Assembly (NCBI RefSeq): GCF_023264675.1
Contig: NZ_JAHFVG010000004.1
Coordinates: 146,471 to 210,470, forward strand
DNA: 64,000 nt
DNA from: Rhodococcus sp. (in: high G+C Gram-positive bacteria)
GTDB lineage: Bacteria; Actinomycetota; Actinomycetes; Mycobacteriales; Mycobacteriaceae
Direction: 5' to 3'
Shown here: positions 39,709 through 49,002 of the stretch, in pieces
Numbering within the stretch: position 1 is the stretch's first letter
How the letters are laid out: the number at the start of each line of letters is the position of its first letter
Notes under the pieces: model-generated
Databases searched by the model: none
What the model was told of the DNA's origin: nothing
What the model saw: only the letters and a program-made list of their open reading frames with translations
Position numbers and translations under genes: made by a program

Positions 39709-41070
39709 CTACTGCGCAGCACTCACCGAAGACATGTGAAAATCCGGAATGCGCAGTGCGGGCATCGCCGTACGGGTGAACCAGTCCTTCCACTCCCGGG
39801 GCAGCGTCGTGGACGTTGCCCCGGCTTCGGTGGCGCGGCGCAACAGATCCAACGGGCTCTCGTTGAATCTGAAGTTGTTGACAGCTCCGACTACCCTCCC
39901 ATCTTCGACCAGGTAGACGCCGTCGCGCGTGAGGCCGGTGAGCAGAAGTGTCGCCGGATCCACTTCACGGATGTACCACAGCGTGGTGAGCAGAAGCCCA
40001 CGCTCGGTGCTCGCGACCATCTCGTCGATGGTGGCGGTGCTTCCGCCGGCGAGAATCAAGTTGTCACCGGGAACTGTCGCGTTCGTCCCGTACTTCCGTG
40101 CGGCAAAGCGCGGGTATGCCAGAGCGTTGATCACGCCGCCGCGAATCCACTCGACCCTCGAGGTGGGTACACCGTTGTCGAACAGTGATACCGAGTCGTT
40201 CGACGACCCTGTTGCAAGGAACGGCGAGTATTCCAAGCCGGGTTCGCGCGGGTCGGAATACAGTGTCAACGGCAGTGTGCCGAGTTTTTCGCCGATCCTG
40301 GTTCCGCCTGCCCGGGAAAGCGCGGTGTGGCCTTCCTGTGCGCCACGCCCCTCCATCGTCCACATCAGATAGATCATCAGATCGGCCACCGCCGATGGCG
40401 GCACGATCGTCTCGTACCGTCCCGCAGGCAGATCGACACTTGTCGCCGCCCAGTCGAGGCGCGTGGACAGATCGGCCAGGAGGCGCTCGACGGCGACGTC
40501 GTCGAACGTTGCGGTGCCGGCACCGACCCAGGCACTCGCCTTCCCTCTCTTTCCGTTGATCTCGACCGACCCGGTCGGCTGGGTGTATCGCTTGCGTATA
40601 CCCGACGAGGAGCCGAGCCAGACGGTTTCGATCTGATGATGAGCAAATCCGTAGAGTTGGTCCGCACCGTCGAATCCCGACGAGAGGCCGCCGGCCAAGG
40701 ATCCGAACACATCGATGTCGGTGCGACGAGGTGGGTTCTCCCACGATCTGGGGGTGGACGTGCCCTCGATCAGGGGAGCAGCATCTTCCGCCGGTTCCGC
40801 TGTACGAGCGCTGCGTTCTGCTTCGCGGACAACCGACGAGATATCCGCCGGATCCACCGATGTCGAGGACACCGTGGATACTCGGGCCCCGGCCGAATCG
40901 CGAACGATGGATACGACGGTCCATCTCCGTGATGTCGAGATTCCGTTGGTGGTCATGGAGTTTCCGGCCCACCGAAGCGACGCCTCGCTCGAATCCGTGA
41001 CGATGACGATCGTTTCGTCGACTGTTGCTGCGGAGAGTGCGCGTTCGACCACGTCGTGTCCCGATATCAC
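39709..41070 (-). CDS. tldE: TldE/PmbA-family protease subunit
   Basis: A 453-aa homolog of TldE (PmbA), the non-metal partner of the TldD/TldE protease. It shows the PmbA pattern with RWTVVSIVRDSAGARV early, SVEINGKRGKASAW, and GDNLILAGGSTATIDEMVASTERGLLLTTLWYIREVDP near the C-terminus. TldD/E cleave unstructured peptides and mature some modified peptides such as microcins. The GTG at 41070 has GGAGG upstream and overlaps the tldD stop (GTGA), so the two are coupled as a heterodimer pair should be. No modified-peptide precursor is seen nearby. Confidence 0.88.
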   Translation of the reverse strand: MISGHDVVERALSAATVDETIVIVTDSSEASLRWAGNSMTTNGISTSRRWTVVSIVRDSAGARVSTVSSTSVDPADISSVVREAERSARTAEPAEDAAPLIEGTSTPRSWENPPRRTDIDVFGSLAGGLSSGFDGADQLYGFAHHQIETVWLGSSSGIRKRYTQPTGSVEINGKRGKASAWVGAGTATFDDVAVERLLADLSTRLDWAATSVDLPAGRYETIVPPSAVADLMIYLMWTMEGRGAQEGHTALSRAGGTRIGEKLGTLPLTLYSDPREPGLEYSPFLATGSSNDSVSLFDNGVPTSRVEWIRGGVINALAYPRFAARKYGTNATVPGDNLILAGGSTATIDEMVASTERGLLLTTLWYIREVDPATLLLTGLTRDGVYLVEDGRVVGAVNNFRFNESPLDLLRRATEAGATSTTLPREWKDWFTRTAMPALRIPDFHMSSVSAAQ

Positions 41071-42593
41071 TGTCCTGCCTCCGATCGCGTGTTCAGAACA
41101 TTCACGCCGCGAAAGAGTGCGGCCGGGCACCCGTGGCTGACGGCCGCCACCTGACCTGGCTGCGCCTTTCCGCAGTTGAACGCGCCACCGAGTCGTCTCG
41201 TCGACGCGCCGCCCACGAGTTCCATCGACCCCCAGAAGTCGGTGGTGGTGGCTTGGTAGGCGACGTCGCGAAGTTGGCCGTCGAGGCGCCCGTCACGGAT
41301 GCGGAAGAATCGCTGGCCGGTGAACTGAAAGTTGTACCGCTGCATGTCGATCGACCAGGATTTGTCACCGACGACGTAGATGCCGTCATCGACTGCGGCA
41401 ACGAGATCGTCGATGGTGCGATCGACCAGCGGGTCGGGTGAGAGTGAGACGTTGGCCATCCGCTGGATCGGCACGTGATGCGCGGAGTCTGCATAGGAAC
41501 ACCCGTTGGATCGCTCCAACCCGAGCCGTGGAGCGAACACGCGGTCCAGTTGATAACCGACGAGGATGCCGTCACGGACGAGATCCCACTTCTGCGCAGC
41601 GACACCGTCGTCGTCGTAACCGGTGCTCGACAGTCCGTTGGGTTCGGTGCGGTCGGCTGTCACGTGCATTGCGGAGCTTCCGTACTTCAACGTTCCCAAT
41701 TGGTCAGGAGTCGCGAAAGACGTTCCGGCGTATGCGGCCTCGTATCCGATGGCGCGATCGTATTCGGTGGCATGTCCGATCGATTCGTGGATCGTGAGCC
41801 ACAGATTGGTGGGATCGATCACCAGGTCCTTCGTGCCCGGTTCGACCGTCGGCGATTTGACCTTCTCCGAGAGCCAATACGGGATTCGCTCGAGTTCGTC
41901 GGCCCAATCCCAGGTGCTGCCTGTGCCCAGGTATTCCCATCCCCGGCTGACGGGTGGGGCGAGGGTTCGCATGGTTTCGAATGCACCGGCGGACTGATCC
42001 ACGGTGGTCGCCTCGAACTGCGGGTGGAGCCGCACGCGTTGCTGAGTGATGGAGCTACCGGCCAGGTCTGCGTAGAAGGTCTGCTCCTTCACCTGAAGAA
42101 CGGAGGCGGTGACATGATCGACGCCATCGGCGGCGCGTAAACGCTCGGAGTAGTCGGCCAACAATTCGACCTTGTCGCGTGTCGGCACCGTGAACGGATC
42201 GACGTCGTAGGGGGAGACCCACCGCACGTCGCGATACACCGGTTCGTCGGCGAGTTCGACTGATTCGCGATTGAGTGAGCGCAGAGCGGTTGCCACCTCC
42301 ACCGCGGAGCGTGCGGCGTCGACAGCGGCGGTGACGGACAGTTCGGACTGGGAAGCAAACCCCCATGTTCCGTCGACGACGACGCGCACTGCAAGCCCGA
42401 TTTCGGAACTGTCGACGGCGGATTGCACCGCGCCGTCACGCAAGTTCAGTGACTGTGTCACCAGACGGTGTATCCGGAAGTCGGCGTGGGATGCTCCTGA
42501 TCGACGTGCGGCGTCGAGGGCAGCTTGGGCCAACTCGCGCAGGGGCAGTGCGAGAAAATCCTGGTCCACGGATCGTTGCGTCGGCAAGGTCAC
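41067..42593 (-). CDS. tldD: TldD-family metalloprotease subunit
   Basis: Catalytic subunit of the TldD/TldE heterodimer. The 508-aa product carries the zinc motif HExxxH in WLTIHESIGHATEYDRA (residues ~265-281), followed by the glycine-rich C-terminal half with the metal cysteine region (GGAFNCGKAQPGQVAAVSHGCP). GTG start at 42593 is supported by TAACGT 6 nt upstream (leaderless). First gene of the tldD-tldE operon. Confidence 0.9.
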   Translation of the reverse strand: MTLPTQRSVDQDFLALPLRELAQAALDAARRSGASHADFRIHRLVTQSLNLRDGAVQSAVDSSEIGLAVRVVVDGTWGFASQSELSVTAAVDAARSAVEVATALRSLNRESVELADEPVYRDVRWVSPYDVDPFTVPTRDKVELLADYSERLRAADGVDHVTASVLQVKEQTFYADLAGSSITQQRVRLHPQFEATTVDQSAGAFETMRTLAPPVSRGWEYLGTGSTWDWADELERIPYWLSEKVKSPTVEPGTKDLVIDPTNLWLTIHESIGHATEYDRAIGYEAAYAGTSFATPDQLGTLKYGSSAMHVTADRTEPNGLSSTGYDDDGVAAQKWDLVRDGILVGYQLDRVFAPRLGLERSNGCSYADSAHHVPIQRMANVSLSPDPLVDRTIDDLVAAVDDGIYVVGDKSWSIDMQRYNFQFTGQRFFRIRDGRLDGQLRDVAYQATTTDFWGSMELVGGASTRRLGGAFNCGKAQPGQVAAVSHGCPAALFRGVNVLNTRSEAGQ

Positions 42594-42599
42594 AGGAAG

Positions 42600-42605
42600 A
42601 CGTTA
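42600..42605 (-). promoter_or_regulatory. Leaderless -10 element for tldD
   Basis: Reads TAACGT on the minus strand, 6 nt before the GTG at 42593, and overlaps the end of the TauE-like gene, giving the tld pair its own promoter. Confidence 0.45.
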
Positions 42606-43370
42606 GCCGAATTGCTGCCATCCGAGTCGGACGACCATGCAGACAACGACGACGAGCAGGACTATCCGAACGAATCCGGATCCTCGGGAAAGCGCCGCAC
42701 GCGACCCGAGCAGCGCTCCGACGACGTTGCACACGGCCATCGCGGCGCCGAGCTGCCACATCACATGACCGGTAGCGGCGAAGAAGATCAGCGCTCCGAC
42801 GTTCGAGCCCAGATTGAGCACTTTCGCCATCGCAGCGCTCCGTACGAACTCCGTACCGAGAAACGCTGCGAAAGCGATGATGAAGAACGTGCCGGTGCCG
42901 GGCCCCAGAATTCCGTCGTAGAACCCGAAAGCTCCGGCAGCGAGGAACACGACCGTCAGGAACGTGCGGCGAGTCGGTGGCTCGTTGCCGGTCGCCGTGC
43001 CGATCGTCGGGCGCACGGTGACCAACACCGCGACGCCGACCAACACCACCATGATGATCGGAATGAACAAGTCACGGTCGATCAGCGAGACTGCGGCAGC
43101 TCCACACGCCGACGCTGCCGCGGCCAGTGCTCCGGCAGGTGCCATCACTCGCCAGTCGAGCGCGATCTTTCGCGAGAACGTCACGACGGCGGTGAAGGTG
43201 CCGAAGACTGCAGTCATCTTGTTGGTGGCAAGTGCTGCCTGTGCGCTCAGACCCGGCGCGACGACGAGGATGGCAGGAAGCAGAATGAGGCCGCCGCCGC
43301 CGACTACCGCGTCCACCCACCCGGCCCCGAATGCCGCAACCATCAGCAATCCCCAGTCCGCGGCCGTCAT
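42603..43370 (-). CDS. TauE/SafE-family membrane transporter
   Basis: A 255-aa integral membrane protein with about eight hydrophobic segments. The duplicated core motif is visible as GWVDAVVGGGGLILLPAI near the start and GFYDGILGPGTGTFFIIAF in the middle, typical of the TSUP (sulfite/sulfonate exporter) family. The transported anion is unknown. ATG 43370 is chosen; GTG 43379 three codons upstream is possible. Divergent from the sensor kinase with only 17 nt between starts. Confidence 0.87.
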   Translation of the reverse strand: MTAADWGLLMVAAFGAGWVDAVVGGGGLILLPAILVVAPGLSAQAALATNKMTAVFGTFTAVVTFSRKIALDWRVMAPAGALAAAASACGAAAVSLIDRDLFIPIIMVVLVGVAVLVTVRPTIGTATGNEPPTRRTFLTVVFLAAGAFGFYDGILGPGTGTFFIIAFAAFLGTEFVRSAAMAKVLNLGSNVGALIFFAATGHVMWQLGAAMAVCNVVGALLGSRAALSRGSGFVRIVLLVVVVCMVVRLGWQQFG

Positions 43371-43387
43371 GCTGCACACTCAATCAC

Positions 43388-44548
43388 ATGCGTAGATTCA
43401 GCCTGTGGCTCCGAGGCGAGCCGTTCGTGGCTGATCTGTTGCTGGCCGTCGGGCTGCTCCTGTTGGATATCGCAGCGTTCGTCGGCAACGCCGAGATGAA
43501 GAGTTGGCCGGTCTTCGTCATCTCCACGGCAGCACTGACCTTCCCCGTGCCCTGGCGGAGGGTTCACCCGCGCATCGTCGCCGCAGCGGTGGGCGCTGCA
43601 TCGTTGTTCACGACACTCGCGAGCGCCGCTGCAGGCGAGGCCGTGAATTTGCACCTTGCGGTGTTGGGTCTGCCGATCATGCTCTATACCCTCGTCGCCT
43701 ATGTCGGACGGCGCGACGCCGCGGTGTTCGCAGTGTTCGTGGCAGCAGACTCGATCTGCTCGCTTCTCATACTGAGGGAGAACGTCCTGGTGACGGTGTC
43801 GTTCAGCGTCATGATGTACACGCTGGCGTGGATCGCGGCCGAATTCATCGGAGCCAGGCGTGCCTACGACGAAGCCGTCGAGGCCAAGCTGGCCGTTGCG
43901 GAATACGATCGTGATCGTCGAGCCGAAGAAGCCGTCGCGATGGAACGCACACGGATTGCGCGCGAGCTGCACGACGTGATCGCTCACGGGGTCAGCGTCA
44001 TGGTGGTGCAGGCGGACGGCGCATCGTACGCCATCAGGCGTGATCCCGACAAAGCCGAGCAGGCCGTTGCCAACATCTCGGCGACCGGCAGGACGGCCCT
44101 CGCCGAACTGCGCCGAACGGTGGCACTGTTGCGGACCACCCAGAGCGCAGACGACATGCCGCAATACGGGACGGCAGGCCTGGCCAAAGTGGTCGACATG
44201 ATGTCGCGGGCCGGGCTCAACGTCGAGCTGGAACAAACGGGGAACCTCGACGACATCAGTCCCGCAATCAGTTTGGGGATTCATCGAGTAGTGCAGGAGT
44301 CGTTGACCAATGTGCTTCGACATGCGGGGCACAACCCGAGAGCCCACGTGTCGGTTGTCCGGCGAGACGACGACGTTCTGGTGGAGATCATCGACAACGG
44401 CTCCGAACCGGTCGTCAAAGCGGTAGAGGGAACAGGCAACGGCGTGCTCGGTATGCGAGAGCGCGTTGCTGTATTGCAGGGTTCGTTGCAGGTCGGTCGC
44501 ACACCTGACGGTCAGTGGCGGGTTCGAGCAGAGTTGCCTCTCGACTGA
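43388..44548 (+). CDS. Sensor histidine kinase (HisKA_3/NarL type)
   Basis: A 386-aa membrane kinase. The N-terminal half has about five membrane segments (residues ~10-155) without a large external sensor domain. The dimerisation/phosphorylation box is ERTRIARELHDVIAHGVSVMVVQADGA with His195, and the HATPase_c domain has QESLTNVLRHAGHNP (N box) and DNGSE.../GNGVLGMRERV (G boxes). DesK/LiaS-like kinases of this shape often sense envelope state. The cognate regulator follows 15 nt after the stop. Confidence 0.92.
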   Translation: MRRFSLWLRGEPFVADLLLAVGLLLLDIAAFVGNAEMKSWPVFVISTAALTFPVPWRRVHPRIVAAAVGAASLFTTLASAAAGEAVNLHLAVLGLPIMLYTLVAYVGRRDAAVFAVFVAADSICSLLILRENVLVTVSFSVMMYTLAWIAAEFIGARRAYDEAVEAKLAVAEYDRDRRAEEAVAMERTRIARELHDVIAHGVSVMVVQADGASYAIRRDPDKAEQAVANISATGRTALAELRRTVALLRTTQSADDMPQYGTAGLAKVVDMMSRAGLNVELEQTGNLDDISPAISLGIHRVVQESLTNVLRHAGHNPRAHVSVVRRDDDVLVEIIDNGSEPVVKAVEGTGNGVLGMRERVAVLQGSLQVGRTPDGQWRVRAELPLD

Positions 44549-44551
44549 CGC

Positions 44552-44557
44552 TAGGTT
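44552..44557 (+). promoter_or_regulatory. Leaderless -10 element for the response regulator
   Basis: TAGGTT ends 6 nt before the GTG at 44564, right after the kinase stop, so the regulator may also be made on its own. Confidence 0.45.
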
Positions 44558-44563
44558 GTTCTC

Positions 44564-45223
44564 GTGCCGATCACAGTGTTCATCGTCGACGACCAGGAAC
44601 TGATGCGGATGGGCCTGACGATGGTCCTCGACGCACAGGACGACATCGACGTCGTCGGCGAGGCATCGGACGGGGAATCCGCCGTGGTGCGCGTTGCCGA
44701 GTTGCGGCCCGACGTCGTGTTGATGGATGTTCGGATGCCCGGAATCGACGGCATCGACGCCACGTCGAGGATCGTGGAGTCACTGTCGAACTCACGAGTG
44801 CTCGTCATGACCACGTTCGACCTCGACGAGCACGTACTCGGCGCGTTGCGAGCAGGTGCGAGCGGCTTCTTGCTGAAGGACACACCCCCGGTCGACCTGG
44901 TGTCGGCAATTCGCAGCATTGCCGCGGGAGACGCCGTGGTGTCGCCCAAGGTCACCAAGCGACTTCTGTCACGGTTCATATCGGAGGAGTCCCCTCCCAC
45001 GCGAGATCCGGCTGTGCTCGACGCGCTCACCGACCGGGAGCGTGAGGTGCTGGAATCGTTGGCCACAGGAATGTCCAACGCCGAGATCGCGTCTCATCTC
45101 GTTCTGTCCGAGGCGACGGTGAAGACTCATGTCGGTCGAGTATTGACGAAACTGGGCCTTCGGGATCGAGTTCAGGCGGTTGTACTCGCGTACGAGACCG
45201 GCTTGGTGCGACCCGGAACCTGA
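44564..45223 (+). CDS. NarL/FixJ-family response regulator
   Basis: A 219-aa regulator: receiver domain VFIVDDQELMRMGL with acidic pocket D9-D10, phospho-acceptor Asp55 in VVLMDVRMPG, conserved Thr and Lys (MTTFD, FLLKDTPP), and a C-terminal LuxR-type HTH LTDREREVLESLATGMSNAEIASHLVLSEATVKTHVGRVLTKL quoted in part from residue ~150. Partner of the upstream kinase. The target genes are unknown; the neighbouring fxsA is a candidate. GTG start. Confidence 0.94.
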   Translation: MPITVFIVDDQELMRMGLTMVLDAQDDIDVVGEASDGESAVVRVAELRPDVVLMDVRMPGIDGIDATSRIVESLSNSRVLVMTTFDLDEHVLGALRAGASGFLLKDTPPVDLVSAIRSIAAGDAVVSPKVTKRLLSRFISEESPPTRDPAVLDALTDREREVLESLATGMSNAEIASHLVLSEATVKTHVGRVLTKLGLRDRVQAVVLAYETGLVRPGT

Positions 45224-45303
45224 TCGTTACCCGAGAGATCGCCGAGGCGGGAGAAATCCGGCAGTGCCGTTCGTTGACGCAGCAGGCAACGAAAGGAACG
45301 ACA

Positions 45304-45789
45304 ATGTTTGCGCTCTTCATTCTCTATGTCATCGTCGAAGTCGCTGCGTTGGTCGCGGTCGGTAGTGCAATCGGTGTGCTGTGGACTGTGCTCTTGCTGA
45401 TGGCAGGATCTGTCGTCGGATTGATTCTGGTGCGATCGCAGGGCAAGCGCGTGATGGAAGGGTTGCGATCGGCCAGTCGCGGCGAGCGGTCACCCGGTGG
45501 TGCCGTGGCGGACGGTGTGCTGTTCGCCATAGGGTCCGTGGCGATGTTCGTTCCAGGTTTGGTCACCACGGTGTTCGGAATCCTGCTGTTGCTTCCCCCG
45601 ACGCGATGGGCGTTGCGCCCGTTGGTGCTGCTTGCCGCCGCCAGGTGGATGCCGTCGGTACACGCCGCGACGTCGAGAATGCGCCCCACAGTCATCGACG
45701 GCGAGGTCGTGACCGAATCCGCAGGCGCACCGGGATCCGGACGCATCATCGAACTCGACCCCCGGGATTTCGAGAAGCCGACCCGCTGA
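45304..45789 (+). CDS. fxsA: FxsA-family membrane protein
   Basis: A 161-aa membrane protein with the FxsA pattern: FALFILYVIVEVAALVAVGSAIG, LVLLLMAGSVVGLILVRSQGKRVM region, and GVLFAIGSVAMFVPGLVTTVFGILLLLPPTRWALRP. Three or four membrane segments with a cytosolic C-terminal tail. In E. coli overproduction of FxsA relieves F-plasmid exclusion of phage T7; the physiological role is unknown. ATG 45304 has AAAGGAA upstream. The H37Rv counterpart lies at the same place near ppm1. Confidence 0.87.
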   Translation: MFALFILYVIVEVAALVAVGSAIGVLWTVLLLMAGSVVGLILVRSQGKRVMEGLRSASRGERSPGGAVADGVLFAIGSVAMFVPGLVTTVFGILLLLPPTRWALRPLVLLAAARWMPSVHAATSRMRPTVIDGEVVTESAGAPGSGRIIELDPRDFEKPTR

Positions 45790-45806
45790 GGGCAGACTTG
45801 TCGCTC

Positions 45807-47402
45807 GTGCGTACCCAACTTCTTCTCGGTGGACGGATTTACACACCCACTGCACCCGATGCAACGGCAATGGCCGTCACCGACGGCGTGGTCACGTGGA
45901 CCGGAGAGGATCGGACCGGGCGTGCCCTGCACCCAGGCGCCGAAGAGTTCGATCTGAACGGTGCGTTCGTCGCGCCTGCCTTCGTCGACACCCACGTGCA
46001 CACGACGGCGCTCGGCCTGGCACTCATCGGTCTCGACCTCAGCGACTGCACGTCCCGGCACGCCTGCATCGAACGTGTAGGCGAGCACGTTCGCCGGTCC
46101 TCGGAACCGATCGTGTGGGGGCACGGCTGGGACGACTCGGTCTGGGCGGACGGGGGCGCTCTGCTGACATCCGATCTCGACGAGGTCGCGCCGGGCCGCA
46201 ACGTCTATCTCACGCGAATCGACGCACATTCGGCTGCGTGCTCCACAGCGCTGCGACGTGCCAGCGGGGTCACGGAGTCGTCGACCGGTTTCCATCCCCA
46301 GGAGCCGCTGACGGCCGATGCGCACCACCTGGTCCGAACGACTGCCCGAGCACTGCTGAGTTCCGAAGTCCGGGCGCACGCGCGTTCGTCGGCGCTCGAC
46401 CTGGCGGCGTCCCGCGGTGTCTGTGCAGTGCACGAGTGCGGGGGACCGGAGATTTCCGGTGTGCGCGATTTTCGTGAACTGCTGGCTTCCGACCACGGTG
46501 TAGAAGTCAGGGGATATTGGGGGCAAGCCGTAGCGGACGCAGAGAGCGCTCGGGCGATCATGTCCGAGACAGGTGCTCATGGGCTGGGCGGCGATCTGTT
46601 CGTCGACGGGTCCATCGGTTCGCATACCGCGTGGATGACCGAGTCGTACGCCGATCTCGCCGGTACGGGTACCACGTTTCAGGATGTCGATGCGATCGCG
46701 GCGCACCTCGACGCATGCACCGATGCAGGAATTCAAGCTGGATTCCACGCGATCGGCGATGGCGCTGTCGGTGCGGTTGTCGACGCATTCGACCGCGTCG
46801 CCACTCGCGTGGGCGGCCCGTCGTTGGCTTCGCTCGGCCACCGCATCGAGCACCTGGAAATGGTCACCGAAGCGCAAGCGCAGAAACTGGCGGCGTGGGG
46901 TGTCATCGGAAGTATGCAACCGATGTTCGACGCGCTGTGGGGTGGAGACGGTGGCTTGTATTCCTTCCGTTTGGGAGCCGATCGTGCTCGGGACATGAAT
47001 CCGTTTGCGCGACTGGCAGCCGCAGGTATGTCGTTGGCTTTCGGCTCCGATGCTCCGGTCACGGAGGTCGACCCATGGGCAATGATTCGGGCAGCGGTCC
47101 ACCATCGGACCGAGGGAAGCTCGATTTCTCCCCGAGCTGCATTTTCCGCAGCAACACGTGGGGCGTGGCGAGCAGGCGGCGTGCGAGACGGTCTTGCGGG
47201 AACGCTTGTCCCCGGAGCTCCCGCCAGTTATGCCATCTGGAATGTGGACGAGCTGGTGGTGCGAGCCCCGGCGGACAGCGTTGCCCGCTGGTCGACAGAT
47301 CCTCGTGCGGGGGTCCCGGCGTTGCCTGCCCTGGACGCGGGTTCGACGCCCCCCCGGTGCTTGCAGACCGTTCATCGTGGTCGCGTGATTCATGAAGCCT
47401 GA
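45807..47402 (+). CDS. YtcJ-like amidohydrolase
   Basis: A 531-aa amidohydrolase of the same broad family as the protein at 35089 but not a close copy. Metal-site motifs are AFVAPAFVDTHVHTTALGLA (HxH), DLFVDGSIGSHTAW, GFHAIGDGAVG, LGHRIEHLEM and LAFGSDAPVTEVDPW, the last with the catalytic aspartate that the 35089 protein lacks in this form. Substrate unknown. GTG at 45807 is used; the frame is open much further upstream inside fxsA. Its end overlaps the open frame of lnt. Confidence 0.85.
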   Translation: MRTQLLLGGRIYTPTAPDATAMAVTDGVVTWTGEDRTGRALHPGAEEFDLNGAFVAPAFVDTHVHTTALGLALIGLDLSDCTSRHACIERVGEHVRRSSEPIVWGHGWDDSVWADGGALLTSDLDEVAPGRNVYLTRIDAHSAACSTALRRASGVTESSTGFHPQEPLTADAHHLVRTTARALLSSEVRAHARSSALDLAASRGVCAVHECGGPEISGVRDFRELLASDHGVEVRGYWGQAVADAESARAIMSETGAHGLGGDLFVDGSIGSHTAWMTESYADLAGTGTTFQDVDAIAAHLDACTDAGIQAGFHAIGDGAVGAVVDAFDRVATRVGGPSLASLGHRIEHLEMVTEAQAQKLAAWGVIGSMQPMFDALWGGDGGLYSFRLGADRARDMNPFARLAAAGMSLAFGSDAPVTEVDPWAMIRAAVHHRTEGSSISPRAAFSAATRGAWRAGGVRDGLAGTLVPGAPASYAIWNVDELVVRAPADSVARWSTDPRAGVPALPALDAGSTPPRCLQTVHRGRVIHEA

Positions 47403-47424
47403 CGAGCCTGAACAGGAAATCGTG

Positions 47425-49002
47425 ATGTCCAGGCGTACCGCCTCGATCCGAGTCGGCCTGTCTTCTCTCGCGTCGGTCGTGTCCGGTCTGCTCCTGTTCG
47501 CGAGCTTCCCTCCGAGGCAGCTGTGGTTCTTGGCGCCGGTCGGACTCGCGCTCCTGGTTGCAGTGCTGATTCGTTCGCGCGGTGGCACACCGGTATCGAA
47601 GAAGGGTGGATTCGGATACGGATTCCTCGCCGGCCTCGGCTTCTTCGTTCCATTGCTTCCGTGGATCGGCGTGTACGTCGGTCCACTCCCGTGGCTGGCG
47701 TTGGCAGCCGTAGAATCCGTCTACATCGGACTCTTCGGTGTGCTTGCTGTGATTGTGGGGCGATCACGCTGGTGGCCGCTGTCGATCGCACTCGCGTGGA
47801 GTCTGATGGAGTGGATACGATCGTCTTTCCCGTTCGGAGGGTTTCCTTGGGGCCGTTTGGCTTTCGGTCAGCCTGACGGATGGTTGTTGCCGCTGGCCAG
47901 TATCGGCGGTGCACCCCTGTTGAGCTTCGGTGTTGCGCTGACCGCCACAGGAATCGCGGCCGTGGTCGCGGCTGCTGTCGGCCGCCGCAGTGTCGGAGAA
48001 TGGTCGGCAGCACTTGCCGCGACCACGGCGGCGTCGTTGGTGGCACTGGCATTGGTTCCGACCCTCGCATCGGACGATGTCGAAACCGGTGACGGCGCGG
48101 GGAGTGGAGGGACCACGATCACGGTCGCCGCGATCCAGGGCAGCGTCCCCCGACTCGGGCTCGATTTCAATGCACAGCGCCGAGCCGTGCTCGACAATCA
48201 TGTGCGGGAGACCTATCGGCTGGTCGACGATGTAGCCGCCGGACGAACGCCCAAGCCGGATCTCGTTGTGTGGCCGGAGAATGCGTCGGACATAGATCCG
48301 TTGCGCAACTCCGACGCCGCCGAAGAGATCACCGCGGCGTCGGAGGCTGTCGGGGCACCGATACTGGTGGGCACGGTGCTGGTCAACGACGATCGGACGA
48401 CCACCAATTCCGTGATCGTGTGGAACGGAGTCGACGGCCCTGGCGAGCGTCACGACAAGAAGATCATTCAGCCGTTCGGTGAATATCTTCCGTACCGCAG
48501 CTTCTTCCGTCTGTTTTCCGAATACGCCGACCGCGCCGGCTATTTCGTCCCCGGTACGGGTAATGGAGTAGTGCATGCCGCGGGAGTCGCCGTGGGCATT
48601 GCCACATGCTACGAAGTGGCGTTCGATCGAGCACTCACCGAATCCGTCCGATCCGGTGCGCAGTTCATCGCTATTCCTACGAACAACGCGACATTCGGCG
48701 ATACCGAGATGACGTATCAACAACTGGCGATGTCTCGGATCCGAGCGGTCGAGCACGGCCGTTCGGTGATCGTGGCGGCAACCAGCGGAATCAGCGCCAC
48801 GGTTTCACCGCGCGGAGAGGTTCTGCAGCAGTCCGACCTCTTCGTTCCCGAGGCCCTCACCCAGCGAATCGAACTCAGGGACGACATGACCGTTGCTACC
48901 GATCTCGGAGCAATCCCTGAAATTCTCCTCTGCCTGGCCGCAGCGACATTCCTTCTCGCAGCGGTCGTCGGCAATCGTAGAAACAATCCGAAACACCACT
49001 GA
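47425..49002 (+). CDS. lnt: Apolipoprotein N-acyltransferase Lnt
   Basis: Adds the third acyl chain to lipoproteins such as the one at 4415. The 525-aa product has an N-terminal membrane domain of six or seven segments and a C-terminal nitrilase-like domain with the Glu-Lys-Cys triad: E285 in VVWPENAS, K345 in HDKKIIQPFGEYLPYR and C395 in GIATCYEVAFD, followed by a last membrane helix. ATG 47425 is preferred (AGGAAA upstream); ATG 47392, inside the amidohydrolase gene, is the longer alternative. In H37Rv Lnt is fused to the polyprenol-phosphate mannose synthase domain; here it is not, and no ppm gene follows within the window. Confidence 0.93.
   Translation: MSRRTASIRVGLSSLASVVSGLLLFASFPPRQLWFLAPVGLALLVAVLIRSRGGTPVSKKGGFGYGFLAGLGFFVPLLPWIGVYVGPLPWLALAAVESVYIGLFGVLAVIVGRSRWWPLSIALAWSLMEWIRSSFPFGGFPWGRLAFGQPDGWLLPLASIGGAPLLSFGVALTATGIAAVVAAAVGRRSVGEWSAALAATTAASLVALALVPTLASDDVETGDGAGSGGTTITVAAIQGSVPRLGLDFNAQRRAVLDNHVRETYRLVDDVAAGRTPKPDLVVWPENASDIDPLRNSDAAEEITAASEAVGAPILVGTVLVNDDRTTTNSVIVWNGVDGPGERHDKKIIQPFGEYLPYRSFFRLFSEYADRAGYFVPGTGNGVVHAAGVAVGIATCYEVAFDRALTESVRSGAQFIAIPTNNATFGDTEMTYQQLAMSRIRAVEHGRSVIVAATSGISATVSPRGEVLQQSDLFVPEALTQRIELRDDMTVATDLGAIPEILLCLAAATFLLAAVVGNRRNNPKHH

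Noticed and set aside
35089..47402. The two YtcJ-like amidohydrolases as a recent duplication
   Set aside because: Their motifs differ (HNDPPVTP versus GSDAPVTE) and no long stretch is shared, so they are old paralogs or separate acquisitions.
45324..47588. 754-aa minus-strand frame opposite fxsA, amidohydrolase and lnt
   Set aside because: It crosses three well-supported plus-strand genes and has no family features.
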